A stretch of 64,000 nt of DNA, from positions 57,386,094 through 57,450,093 of the forward strand of contig NC_068576.1 in NCBI RefSeq assembly GCF_025698545.1. The letters run 5' to 3'. The notes beneath the pieces are model-generated. The model saw only the letters and a list, made by a program, of their open reading frames with translations, was not told where the DNA came from and ran no database searches. A program made the translations under genes and the position numbers. Below are positions 26,089 through 37,608 of this stretch, in pieces. Origin of the DNA: Gossypium raimondii (Eukaryota; Streptophyta; Magnoliopsida; Malvales; Malvaceae). The stretch's first letter is position 1. Each line of letters begins with the position of its first letter.

Positions 26089-26890
26089 ATAGATTTTTAT
26101 CAATTTATATAGTTAAAAACTAGCGTGTGTGATGAAATAATAAGATAGTAGCGTATGACGTACCACATTATTATACTAATATATAGAAACTAGTTTTTAA
26201 CCATAGAAATAGATAAAACTTTTAATAAAATATCGTTTACTCTTCCATCTATCATATATTGATTAATTTCTTACTTTTTGAATAAATGAGATAAAATGCA
26301 ATTCAAAATCAAAGAGAATGGATTATTTATATTGAAATTTCACTTATTTTTATAATTAAAATATATATAAATAATAGAATAAACAAACAATGACGGGTGA
26401 TATGCCACATGCCACTTATACTTATGTTAATGTATAAAAACAAGTTTTAATCATAAAATTAAATGGCATTTTTAATAAAAAAATATCTCTTAATTTAATC
26501 AATTTTTAAGTGAAGAAAGAAAATTCAACTGATAGTGCGTTTCACTCCATGTTACTTTTATCCTCTCTGCTGATTTTGCCCTTCTTTCTCATTGTGAAGG
26601 TTCGTCAATCAACGTCATCATCATCAACTTCTTTAATAAATAAAGGAAAAGGAAGAAAGAAAAACCACTTGTAATTCATTTCCAAAGATTTTTAAAAAGG
26701 GATCCTTTTCTCTTGTGGATACTTCAAATCCAAGTTTTGGTGACACTCCAAAATAATCTTTATGACCGTTTCAGTATAGAAAGGCGTTTCGTCTTTTTCT
26801 TCTTGTTCTCTGAAAAGCAAAAATAAGAAACTTTGAAGTTTTTGTCTGGAGAAAAACAAGTGTTTTTTTCAGATTATCCTCTGTGTAGCC
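26089..26890. promoter_or_regulatory. ALDH promoter and leader, with degraded family A remnants
   Basis: About 26100-26500 holds broken pieces related to the family A MITE (for example actagtttttaaccatagaa near 26186 and a second, weaker block near 26430). About 26520-26890 is less AT-rich and pyrimidine-rich with no coding frame, as expected for a promoter and 5' leader directly before the ALDH start codon. Confidence 0.5.
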
Positions 26891-29800
26891 ATGGCAGCTC
26901 GTAGAATCTCTTCACTACTTACTCGTTCACTCTCTGTTTCTTCTTCATCTGTTTCTACTTCTTTGTTTTCATCTCTAGGTGCCCAACCATCCCTTTCTCT
27001 TGGTTTTTGATTTAACATAGTAGTTTTCTGTTTGGTTGCTGAGAAACTGAAAGAAAATAAAGGAAAATGTTGGTTTTTGTTCTTTTTAGAAAGGTTCAAG
27101 CTTTGTGCTTTGAAGCTTTTGTTTGACTGTTTTCATATATTTTTATTTCTGATCAGTTTTCTTACCATCTAAAGTTTAGTTTTTGTCATGCTATTTAAAG
27201 TCAAAAAAAAAAAAAAAACCCCAGTGTTATATGCAATCACCTTTTAACATAGCTTTTCACTTTAGCAATAAATGCATTGCTCCAATTTACTCAATTTTTT
27301 CCAACTGTATTGGAACAGTCACAGATTCACTGTTTTTTCAATTAATTTCCCTTTTTTTATACTCACAAAATCTGTGATTTTGCAATTTGCATGTAAAAAC
27401 AATAAATTCAGGGAAAAACAGTGGCAGAAATGGAATTGGGAAAAGATTCAGCACAGCTGCAGCTCTTGAGGATCTGATTGTTCCACCGGTTCAAATAGCT
27501 TACACTCAGAATTTAATTGATGGGAAATTTGTAGATGCCGCATCTGGTAATTACTCCCTTTATCTTATATCCTAAATAAAAAATTAAATAAAAAATTAGA
27601 GTAGTGTTTCGGTTAAAAATTTCATTATTTGAATATATAAAAATTATATTTAAAATTGGTGTGGTGACGGATTAACAAAACCGTGTATGTGATACATTAT
27701 ACTAATTTTTAATCATATAAATAAATGAATTTTTTTAAAAATAGGATGATTTTGCCTTTGAGTAGAGTGCATGATTGGCTCCATGATACTTTTATTTTTT
27801 TATGCAATTAAGCTGATGTTTTATTGATGAATTGAAACAGGGAAAACATTTCCAACTTATGACCCTCGTACAGGGGATGTGATTGCCAATGTTGCTGAAG
27901 GTGATGCCGAGGATATTGACCGAGCGGTTGCCGCCGCTCGCAAGGCATTCGATGAGGGACCGTGGCCGAAAATGACTCCCTATGTAAGGATTTTCGATTT
28001 GAGGTTGGCTTTAACAATGTGAAAAAGATTTATCATTTCTGTTTTGTTAATTAATGTGTTTGTTTTCAGGAACGGTCACGGATAATGTTGCGGTTTGCTG
28101 ATTTGGTCGAGAAACATAGCGAGGAACTTGCAGCACTAGAGACATGGAACAACGGAAAGCCACACGAGCAGTCTGCGAAATCTGAATTGCCGATGTTCAT
28201 ACGTCTTTTTCACTACTATGCTGGTTGGTTCGTTACTACGAAATGGATTTTTACTTTTGTTTGTGTTGCACATGTTTACATTTTGTTGCAAATTATGCAG
28301 GTTGGGCGGATAAGATCCATGGGTTAACGGTTCCGGCTGATGGACCTCATCATGTTCAGACATTGCACGAGCCGATAGGTGTTGCAGGACAGATAATTCC
28401 ATGGAACTTTCCTCTTATTATGTTTGCTTGGAAGGTTGGGCCTGCATTGGCTTGTGGAAATACCATTGTTTTGAAGACTGCTGAGCAAACTCCTTTGACT
28501 GCTCTCTATGTGGCTAAGCTGTTCCATGAGGTAAGCTTGAAGAGGTCTATTATGCAAATGAACATACGAATCCGAGACGGACCAAAACCATTTGTACCAT
28601 GCAATGGCTTCCTGTTACATGTAAAGGATGTTGAATATATTTTGAGATAAATCTTGTATTCTTTATGGCAGGCTGGTCTCCCTCCAGGTGTTCTGAATGT
28701 AGTTTCAGGCTATGGTCCGACAGCCGGTGCTGCTCTTGCCAGCCACATGGATGTTGACAAGGTATCAAAATTCTTCGGTGATATTACAGCCTATAGTCTA
28801 ACATATAACATTCGAATTCGTAGAGGAACGAAAATGGTTAGGTACATAATGATGTCTCGTGTAGTTGAAATCAGTTGACTGTTCCTGTTAAATATGTATA
28901 AACTTTTTCCTGTGCACTATAAGCCTTGTGTATGTACTTTGAAGTACAGATGGATAATGCCATTAGAACTTTGTTTGCAGGTAGCATTCACAGGATCAAC
29001 CGATACCGGTAAGATTGTACTTGAATTAGCCGCAAAAAGCAATCTTAAGCCGGTGACGTTAGAGCTTGGAGGGAAATCGCCTTTCATAATATGCGAAGAT
29101 GCTGATGTCGATAAAGCCGTGGAGCTTGCTCATTTTGCTTTGTTCTTTAATCAGGTTTCTTTCATGAGTTTCTTCGAAATTTAGGATGTTTCGACATGTC
29201 TTAGACTTATCTAATGCTTTCTATCTTCAGGGGCAATGTTGCTGTGCCGGGTCTCGCACTTTTGTTCACGAACGTGTTTACGATGAATTCCTAGAGAAAG
29301 CAAAGGCACGTGCATTGAGGCGTGTTGTTGGTGATCCTTTCAGGAAGGGTGTCGAACAAGGTCCTCAGGTATACATACTTGCAAGCTGATGTTATTATCC
29401 ATGTTTCGTCACCCTACCCGAAACACACAGAACCACTTAAGCTGACATCTCTATTCATCTCATAAAAATCTCAGATTGACACAGAGCAGTTTGAGAAAGT
29501 TTTAAGATACATAAGAGCAGGCATCGAAAGCAACGCAACCCTTGAATGCGGAGGTGACAGACTTGGAACGAAAGGATACTTTGTCCAACCAACCGTTTTC
29601 TCAAACGTTATGGTAATAGCCTTCATTCCTCTACAACAATTACTTGTGTAACAAGTTATCAACATATTCCCTAACATCATTCTCACGCTCTTATCAATTT
29701 AGGATGATATGCTGATAGCAAAAGACGAAATCTTCGGTCCAGTACAATCTATCCTAAAGTTCAAGTAAGTAAAAAAGCTCGAATCTAATTACCGCTACGA

Positions 29801-30118
29801 AATAAATAAGTTCAGTTCAAAAACTTATAGGAATTGGATGCCAGGGATATTGATGAAGTAATTCGAAGGGCGAACAACACCCGTTACGGTTTAGCAGCTG
29901 GAGTTTTCACCAAGAGTGTAGAGACAGCGAATACCTTGACTCGTGCGTTAAGGGCCGGGACAGTTTGGGTTAACTGTTTTGATGTGTTTGATGCTGCAAT
30001 TCCATTTGGTGGGTACAAAATGAGTGGCATTGGTAGGGAAAAGGGGATCTACAGTCTTCATAATTATTTGCAGGTAAAGGCAGTTGTTACTCCTTTGAAG
30101 AATCCAGCATGGTTGTAA
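26891..30118 (+). CDS. ALDH2B: Mitochondrial aldehyde dehydrogenase, ALDH2B type
   Basis: NAD-dependent oxidation of acetaldehyde and other aldehydes to acids in the mitochondrial matrix. Exons: 26891-26978, 27412-27546, 27841-27983, 28070-28223, 28301-28530, 28672-28761, 28981-29154, 29231-29368, 29475-29612, 29703-29764, 29845-30118, joining to 541 aa (family about 535-540). The first about 40 residues ([20 protein letters not shown]) are Arg/Ser-rich without acids, a mitochondrial presequence. The active site is complete: N209 (IPWNFP), nucleotide loop GSTDTG 285-290, general base E308 (LELGGKSP) and nucleophile C342 in [10 protein letters not shown]. The C-terminus [20 protein letters not shown] fits the family. 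The last acceptor must be 29844, not the AG at 29830: only that choice keeps the frame and gives [13 protein letters not shown]. Rf2/ALDH2B4 and ALDH2B7 are equally good names. Confidence 0.96.
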
Positions 30119-32149
30119 TTTTTATGTTTTTCAGATCGTCTCAACCTTTGATCCTTCCTTATGTTTTGTTTTTTTTAATAAAAAACAACCTTTAAAGTTA
30201 CAGAAAACACTGTTTGTAATTATTGGAATGGAAGTGATATATTTCTCTTTGGTTGCTGAAAGGTTGTCGTTGATGTCTTGTTGGTATATTTGATAGTGTA
30301 ATGTCATGTCAATGGCTTGGGTCCCAATGTTTTTCATTTTGTTCATTGTGTCTTTTTCTTTTCATTTCACTTTAATAATTATCCTGTCTGTTAGCTAGTT
30401 CCCATTCGGTTGGTGTGCTTTGAGATAAAATATAATTAGAAACAAAAGATAAATGATAATTAAAAATCAATAAAACGAAACCTTGGTGTACAAATTAATT
30501 AGAAAAAAATCTAATCAAAGCCATGAAGCTGGAAGCATAAATTAAGTTGGAGTACGTATTTATCATAGGTAATACGATTTTTAATTTTTTTTCATACATT
30601 TAGACAATATTTTTCGCTACAACATATTTAAATAATTATATCTTATAACAATTAACAAGTAATAAAAACAAAATTGTATAAAAAAACTAATTACCTAAAA
30701 ATAACTTCTAACAAACCTCTTGATGATCATTGTGTTCACCGTCTCAATTGTGATTGGATTCGAGTTGCGTTAGTTACGTTATTGTTAGGGCTTTATAAAT
30801 GTCAAATTCAAGCACAAATGTTTTATTTGTGAAAAGCATATAGAGAATCAATTACACGTTTTATATGATTAGTTTATAATGTCACATACATTACATATAA
30901 TTTTATCGTTTAATGTTTAATTAGTTTTTAAATTTTGTACTTTTAATTGCAGTAATTAATATAAAATAATATTTTTATTTAAATTATTAAATATAATTAA
31001 AATATATTAATTTATCAATTCAAATATTACAATAAAATTATTTGAATAATAATTAAAGCATTTTAACCTATTCAACATGCAATATAATTTTAATTAATGC
31101 AAAGTAACAAGTTATAATTAATATAATCAATAAAATCAAATTTTAAAAACATAAAATTAACACAACTTTTGTTTATGACAATTATTTTAATTAATAATGG
31201 TAAATTATTATAATTATAATTACCTCAACCATTTTTCATCTATTTTATTCTTAGAGTTCTATTTAAATAATAATTCTATTTTAAAATTAATAAAAAATAA
31301 TTAATAATTATTTTAATTATTTTTAAATGTGTAATTATCACACACATTAATTATAATTTTTTTTACATGTATTCATTTATTTCAACTTTCTTTAACTAAT
31401 AATTCTAAGAAATATTAGAATTATTTTTAAATGTGAATTTAGTAATATAAAAGAAAACAAAAGGCATTCTTATCAGTTTAAGAAAATTTCTAATTTTGTG
31501 CTTTTATATATTGATAATTGGATTGGCAAGTTGATCAATAAAGGAGAACAAGAACAAGTCAAATATCTAATGAGTTGAATTAAAATTTTTGAAGAGAAGG
31601 TGGTTAAAATGATGATGATAGTAACAAATTTTAAAATAAAATAATCTTTAAAACGAAAATAAAAATGATCATGTGAACAACTCAAGTTTCTGAATTTCTA
31701 GAGAAATCAAGCTGCGAGAAATAACAGTGAGGCAATTAGATTAAAAAATCAACATAATTTCATAAATAAATAATAACTTTTTGAGAACACTAAAGTGTAA
31801 TTTTATAATTTCATAGATTTGGGCCAAAGCCACTGGCTGCTGCCCTCGTCCATTAGCCCAATTACAGCAAACCTTTTACCACCATTATCCTCTGCCATTT
31901 CCAGTTCTCATGACTCACAAAACATGTTCATGCAAAAAGCCCTCTCAAATCAAATGAACTTAAACGACATCGTTCCACCATTTATGCCTTTACTATTCCT
32001 ACCAAAATGTTGATGCCAAGTTAGTACATTCTCAATTTTACAAGGTTTTCCGAAAATCTTAGGGATAAGGCCTTTTACAATCAGACATGCATACTTTTAT
32101 ATTATTCTATTTCCTAATCACTAAAAAACATAGAGTTTGATTTTCTTTT
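30119..32149. other. ALDH 3' UTR and AT-rich spacer
   Basis: 30119-30400 is probably the ALDH 3' UTR (aataaaaaac near 30178 could be a poly(A) signal). The rest is AT-rich with no supported gene. 31815-32020 is less AT-rich and low-copy in appearance, but contains only a short open frame with no recognisable domain. Confidence 0.55.
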
Positions 32150-33060
32150 TTTGGATAAATGTTGAATTTTATTATCCAAAAACCAAATAATTATTCAACA
32201 TATGCCCTATACCCAATCAAAACAAAGCTGCGTATGTACAGTATCTTTAATGCCCCTCAATGCCTCTTGTTGCTCTCCCTCCAAATCAAAGTGATAAGAG
32301 ATTTATCCTGCAGTTTGGTATATGCCCAAAACAACTCTTGCTGCCAAATTAAAATAACTCTTTTCAATCTTGCATAATCTAAGCACTTGGCACCAAACTT
32401 TGTTAGAAAACACATTGTCAAAGAAGAGATGGCCCCTGCAACAAAGAATACATTTAGCATCAACCTGTTGACCCCTATTGATAAGCTTGTCTTTAGTTGG
32501 AAGCCTATTCAAAATGGTCATCCAAGTAACTAAAGAGTGTTTAGGAATATGCATACGAAACCAAATTAATCTATGCTAGACCACTCTTGCCTTTCGCACT
32601 CTAATTTCAAACCAGATTTTAGTGACTGAAAGAGTATTCTGCCATTAAAAATCTGCAAGTTGACAGCTTCCAAAGTTTCCTCTAACTCCAATTTGCATTG
32701 CTACATGGAGAAACTTGCCAAATTTTACAACCTCTCAGAAGATATGCTTGCAACCAAGCAATCCAAATAGTATTCCAAATCCCACATACCTAGACCCCCT
32801 TTAGCTTTAAGAGAGAAAATATGGCTCCAATAGCAGCAACATCTTGGCCCTTCCAAAAGTATCTGGAATACAATTAAGGACAGATTTAGGCAAGAGAAAG
32901 TTCTACACCAGTAATTCTGAATATTAAAAACAATATTAATTAAGTTGAATTCTGCTAGCATAACTCAAGTACTTAGCAGACAAGGTAAAAATTCTCGCTT
33001 TAACCTTCGCAAACAAGGGTAAACAATCCCTTTGAGATAATTTCCTGATCACTAGAAGAA
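32150..33060 (-). mobile_element. LINE (non-LTR retrotransposon) remnant, 3' part of ORF2
   Basis: On the minus strand two fragments of a plant LINE ORF2 are readable. About 32960-32725 has the region after the reverse transcriptase (SLKAKGGLGMWDLEYY, like the family KEEGGLGI block). About 32560-32250 has the zinc-binding RT domain (RLPTKDKLINRGQQVDAKC, then LCCRGHLFFDNVF) followed by IWRESNKR. The frame is broken repeatedly by shifts and stops. The poly(A) end and target duplications could not be fixed. Confidence 0.8.
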
Positions 33061-34799
33061 TCACCAAGGAACTCACAGGAAGCTTAAATTAAATATATGA
33101 TATATTTATTTTATGGTTAAAATATGATTGAATTTTGCACTCTAATATTAACATGTTTAAAATCAATTGTATGGGAATGAGAAATCGTTTCCATGGCCAA
33201 AAAAGAAAAAGAAAAGGAAAAGGAAAACCTAAATTATAAGCTTGTTTTGTATTTTGAGCTATGAGCGAATTCGATTAAATGAACTAATGCACCAATAATG
33301 AAATAATATAATTATTAATTCATTCAAACACTCATGAACTATGAATGTACACGAATGTCATAATGTACATTCATGTATTGTGTATTAAATATCTAAACCC
33401 CTAAATTTTGTAAATATATTTAATAGAAAATGAGCATTCGTCACTTATACGGTTATACCATTCAAACAAATATACATCATTTGATCATAGATATTCTTAA
33501 AATCTTTTTCTTTTTGGAAAATCTCAACGCCTCTCAATGAATTGGCACGAAGGAAACTATATAATTCATATTTATCTTACTCTTATTATTTTTTAGGACC
33601 ATCAACTTTTAAAAAAGAATCAAGTCCGATTTTTTAATGAAAAATGATGCTTGCATAACAACTTTCGAGGCATTTTATATGTGCTCCATTATGACATGAC
33701 ACCATTTATCTTATTTGTCAATCAATAAATAATCTAAAAATTATAAAAAAAATTCAAAAAACAATAAAAAAAAAACATAGAATATATATAATTTGTTATG
33801 TGAGTTACAATGTTTAAAATAAATAATAGTTTAACAATTTATTTTAATAGGTATTTCTATTTAAAAAATAATTTAACTCTTTTTTAACTGAAAAAATAAA
33901 AATTAATTTGACAAAAAATTATAAATATTAAAATTAAATTCAATATTTTCTCCATGTAATTCAAACAAATAGAAAGGTTAATGCTTGTTAGGTTTTGACA
34001 CGTTCGCTCCTGACTCAACCACCATGGGTCCCATCCCTCAACGATTTTTCCTGCAAAATTCTAATTAACCTAATAATATTTTATTAATTATTTGAATACG
34101 ATTAATTAAATGTAAATCAGTGAGATAAAGACATAATATACGCGTGATATTAGTCAGTACATGATTGGTCCACGTTTATGGCTGCCTTGCTAAATTAAAA
34201 CTTATATTTTGGCCACAAAAAAAATATTTAAAAATTAAATAAGAATATTCTAAGCTTTTGCTTTGCAGGGTTGCTATCTAATTCTAATATACCATTGGTC
34301 AAAAAAGAAGGAAAAAAAGAGAAAAAAAATCTGATATAACATGAATATGTGCATGGGATAAGGACTTCTCAACTGACATTTTTTAAAATATCTTTTATAA
34401 TTTAGATATGATTCAAGTTCACACTGCTATTGGACTTTGACATTGATATTCTTTATTTTCATGGTTTTGTCGTCCCCAAAACTGGAAACTTGTAGAAGAG
34501 TTATTGGAGAAAATATCATAACCCACCGTATTATAATACCACTAATAATTTTAAAACATGCACGTAATGTAAATTATATACTTTTATCTTATTTCATTTT
34601 CGTTACGTCATGTTTGCGATATCATTACCTTTTTGAAATGCCTACCATTCATTCCACTTTTATTACTTGTGCCTCTCATTTTCTTCTTCCTCTTCTAACT
34701 TCTTTTACCTTTAGAACATGGTTTCTAAAATTAAAACCTTAAATTCTAAATTTTATCCTAAAAATTATCAATAAACCCCGAAAAAGTATAAACTTATAC
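33061..34799. other. AT-rich spacer, nothing recognised
   Basis: No coding exon, RNA gene or clear element was found. The longest plus-strand open frame (34437-34742) has no family features and low-complexity composition, and is not annotated as a gene. Confidence 0.5.
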
Positions 34800-35226
34800 T
34801 TTACTATATCAAGTCTACATCATTCAGGCCCCTTTTCAATTATTTTATGATATTTCAGTAAATTTTTCCATGTTATTAACACATAATTTTTGTAATTTTT
34901 TTACCCTGAATCCCAAATCTTAACCTTGAACCCCGAACCCGAATCCTAAACTCGAACCTATTTAGGGTTTAAGATTTTAGGTTCGAGGTTTGGGGTTTAT
35001 AGTTTCCAATTTAGGATCCATGTCATGGTTTGGGGTTCGATGTTTAGTGTTTGAGGTTTAGGATTTAGTGTTCAGAGTTTGAGATTTAGGGTTAAGGATT
35101 CAGGATTCAGAATTCTGAGTTCAAGGTAAAAAATTTACCAAAATTATGTGTCAATGACATGGAAAATTTTATTGAAATGTCATTATATAGTTGGGAAGTG
35201 TCACGTAAATTCAACTTGATTTAAGT
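34800..35226. mobile_element. Foldback element with a degenerate TTTAGGG-like core
   Basis: Arms of about 100 bases are inverted copies: left ttccatgttattaacacata (about 34867) against right tgtgtcaatgacatggaaaa (about 35147), and left gatatttcagtaaatttt against right aaaattttattgaaatgtc. The core 34905-35130 is a run of variants of gggtttagg and ggttcgagg on one strand and aaccctgaa and cctaaac on the other, switching orientation near 34970. No coding capacity. Confidence 0.65.
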
Positions 35227-35734
35227 CAAATTCTACACGTACTTTTCTAAATTCAATAATTATCGATATTAAAATTTTAATTAGAGAAAAGTATATAAAT
35301 ATTATTTAAAATTTAGTAAAATTAAGTTTTTAAAAATAATATTAGTTAGCTTAATTAGATTTTAATTTGTTACTATCTGTTTACAAATTCAATATGCTTT
35401 TTTCAAATAAATTTTTATTATCACTTATATATCATATTTCTTAAAAGTTAATATAATATTTTGGTATTTGAGTTTGGTTTTAATGTTCAATTTGCTAGTT
35501 AAGTTTTGTGTCCTAAATTGATACCTAAAATTGGCTTTAATGTTCAATTCGATATCGAACCAAACGGTTTCTTGTAGTCCAATAAATATTTGACATGTGT
35601 GCTTTAGTAAAAAAAACACTCAAGCATCACATTAAAAAAGTTTAGACAGCAAAGTGAATATTGAAGCCAAAATCAGATAAAAATTTTAGATATTAAATTA
35701 AACATTGAAGCCAAATCTAAATACCAAATAATAT

Positions 35735-36005
35735 AAGGATAAATATCATAACTATATATGAACTTTGATTTTCACAAATCATTAACAATGTTATTGAATT
35801 GATACCATTTTCCATTGATGATTGTATACACAAATAATTATATTAATTCAATATAAAAATAAATATATGTACTTGTTTCTTTAAATGTGTACAATTAGAT
35901 TAATATCAAAGTTTCACCTAAATAATTAGGTTAGATTAAAATATTCACATGTTAAATTACATATTAAAACAAAATTCATATATAAATTTAATATTTATCT
36001 CAATA
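35735..36005. repeat. Dispersed repeat, family C, copy 3
   Basis: Shares the blocks tgtttctttaaatgtgtaca, atcaaagtttcacctaaata and aaaattcatatataaattta with the copies at 18765 and 19805. Its start (aactatatatgaactttgat) matches the inverted end seen at 50808-51112. Confidence 0.5.
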
Positions 36006-36833
36006 AATAATTAACCCTATTTGTTACTGCACAAAGCGCATATTTACGTTTACCTACCGACAAATGGACATTTTACATTAATGAATAGCTGTATGAAACA
36101 TACTGCTATTACATTAATCCATTATTTATCCATATACTATATCAGGTGACCGATATGTCTGAAAATGGAAGGTACATTTTGTGATTATGGGTTTTGGTTT
36201 TACACACTAGTGAGATTGACATATACTTTAAAACTTATTAAATCAATATTATTTTACATTGTCCTGCTTTTTGTCTTATGCTAATCATGATTTTTATGTT
36301 ATTATAAAATCTTATATTAATTAACAACTTTCCTTCATTCAGCGGCAACTACACGCTCGGAAAGCCTTTTGCTTTGAACATTCTGACATCCCGGTTCCCA
36401 GGGTAACATGCCTTATTTTCATTGGCCTAGCTGTCTTCGGTCGGCTACTTGTTGGCCCCACAAAATGTCATTGGGCAGATAGCTGACCCTGTTTTAAATA
36501 CGAACCCAAAATCTAATGAATCGGTCAATTTTAGGTTTATTCCACTTTGTGTCATCAAACTATGGCCTATATTCTAAATTAGTTCTTAAATTTTAAAACA
36601 TTATTGAATCTTTAAAGTATCAGAATGGTATCAGTTTGAAGCTCAAATATGGCATTAAACATATTTAAAATATATTGATTAAATTAAAAATACATTTGTA
36701 CCTATTGTATCGACAATTTAGAATTGACTTGCTAAAAAGAAGAGAAATAATCCTCTTAAATTTTAATGACATTATTTAACATGTTGAATCCAAGCTATTC
36801 ATGTGATAGATATACATGTGCTTATAATTTAAC

Positions 36834-37084
36834 CAAGGGTGAAATAAAAAAAAATTACTTAGGAGGATTGAGATAAAATTATAAATTCTTTTAGGGCAAA
36901 GGCTAAAAATTTTAAGACATAGTCAAAAGGGATTAGATTGTATTTTTTAGAGGGGCCAAAAACAAAATTTTTAATTTCAATTAAGAACTAAAGGGATTAA
37001 ATAAAATAATTTAGTGTTTGAGACGGATCAAGGGAAAATTTTTCAATTAACTAAAGGGGCCAAGGCCCTTAGGCTACACCCTTG
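36834..37084. mobile_element. Small TIR element, family B, copy 4
   Basis: Ends are caagggtg (36834) and cacccttg (37077-37084), perfect inverted copies. The interior has agggattagattgtatttt, ttttagaggggccaaaaaca and aaaggggccaaggcccttag, matching the layout of the other family B copies. Confidence 0.65.
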
Positions 37085-37349
37085 ATTTGATCTATATGTT
37101 TTAAATATGCTTCATGTTAGATTCAAAACCAACATTTAACACTAGGCTCAAAGAAGGACTTGATTGATACAATATCAATATTTTCAGTATTCAATTATAA
37201 AAAGTTAAGTGATGAAGTTAAAATCTAGCAGATAGTTTGAGTGTGTTTTGTGAGATTAACCCTTTTAATTTTCAAAGTCAATTTATTTCGCGAGTTAGTA
37301 CTCTACTTTTTAGCAGTTTCGGAGAAGCAATCACTTGTCCATCCTCAAA

Positions 37350-37470
37350 ACTCCACGTGTCCCAACACGTGTCCTAATTACGTGGACGCCAAATCGAACC
37401 CAACCTGTCGTCTCACAGTCAACTCGTAAGCAGTGTGCAGTCATGTAATGCACCATATTCGGCCACGTGT
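37350..37470. promoter_or_regulatory. Cluster of ACGTG boxes upstream of the U-box gene
   Basis: Four ACGTG cores lie within about 115 bases: ccacgtgtc near 37352, acacgtgtc near 37365, tacgtggac near 37379 and ccacgtgtc near 37462. They are about 140-260 bases before the start codon. ACGTG cores, especially CACGTGTC, are ABRE/G-box sites bound by ABF-type bZIP factors. The PUB18/19 family is known to be induced by ABA and drought, so the site type fits the gene. Function here is inferred. Confidence 0.75.
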
Positions 37471-37608
37471 CTTCCAAGATTTTCTCGTTATATTTTCCAT
37501 TGGATTTAACTGAAACTCCTCACTCAGCTTAACCAAACAAAAAAAGCTTTTGGATTTTATATGCACGTAAAGGAACAGAGTGCTCTGTTGTTTTAAATTT
37601 TTACGCAA

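Larger units (their letters stand above)
35227..37349. other. AT-rich spacer upstream of the U-box gene
   Basis: Holds a family C copy (35735-36005) and a family B copy (36834-37084), listed separately. 36330-36500 is a less AT-rich, apparently low-copy stretch without a coding frame. No gene was recognised. Confidence 0.5.

Noticed and set aside
25912-26103. 63-codon minus-strand frame
   Set aside because: Falls in the right arm and flank of the 1155-bp foldback element, is Lys/Ile-rich and has no family.
29831-29844. Extra 14 bases at the start of the last ALDH exon
   Set aside because: Including them breaks the frame with exon 10 and inserts residues absent from the family.
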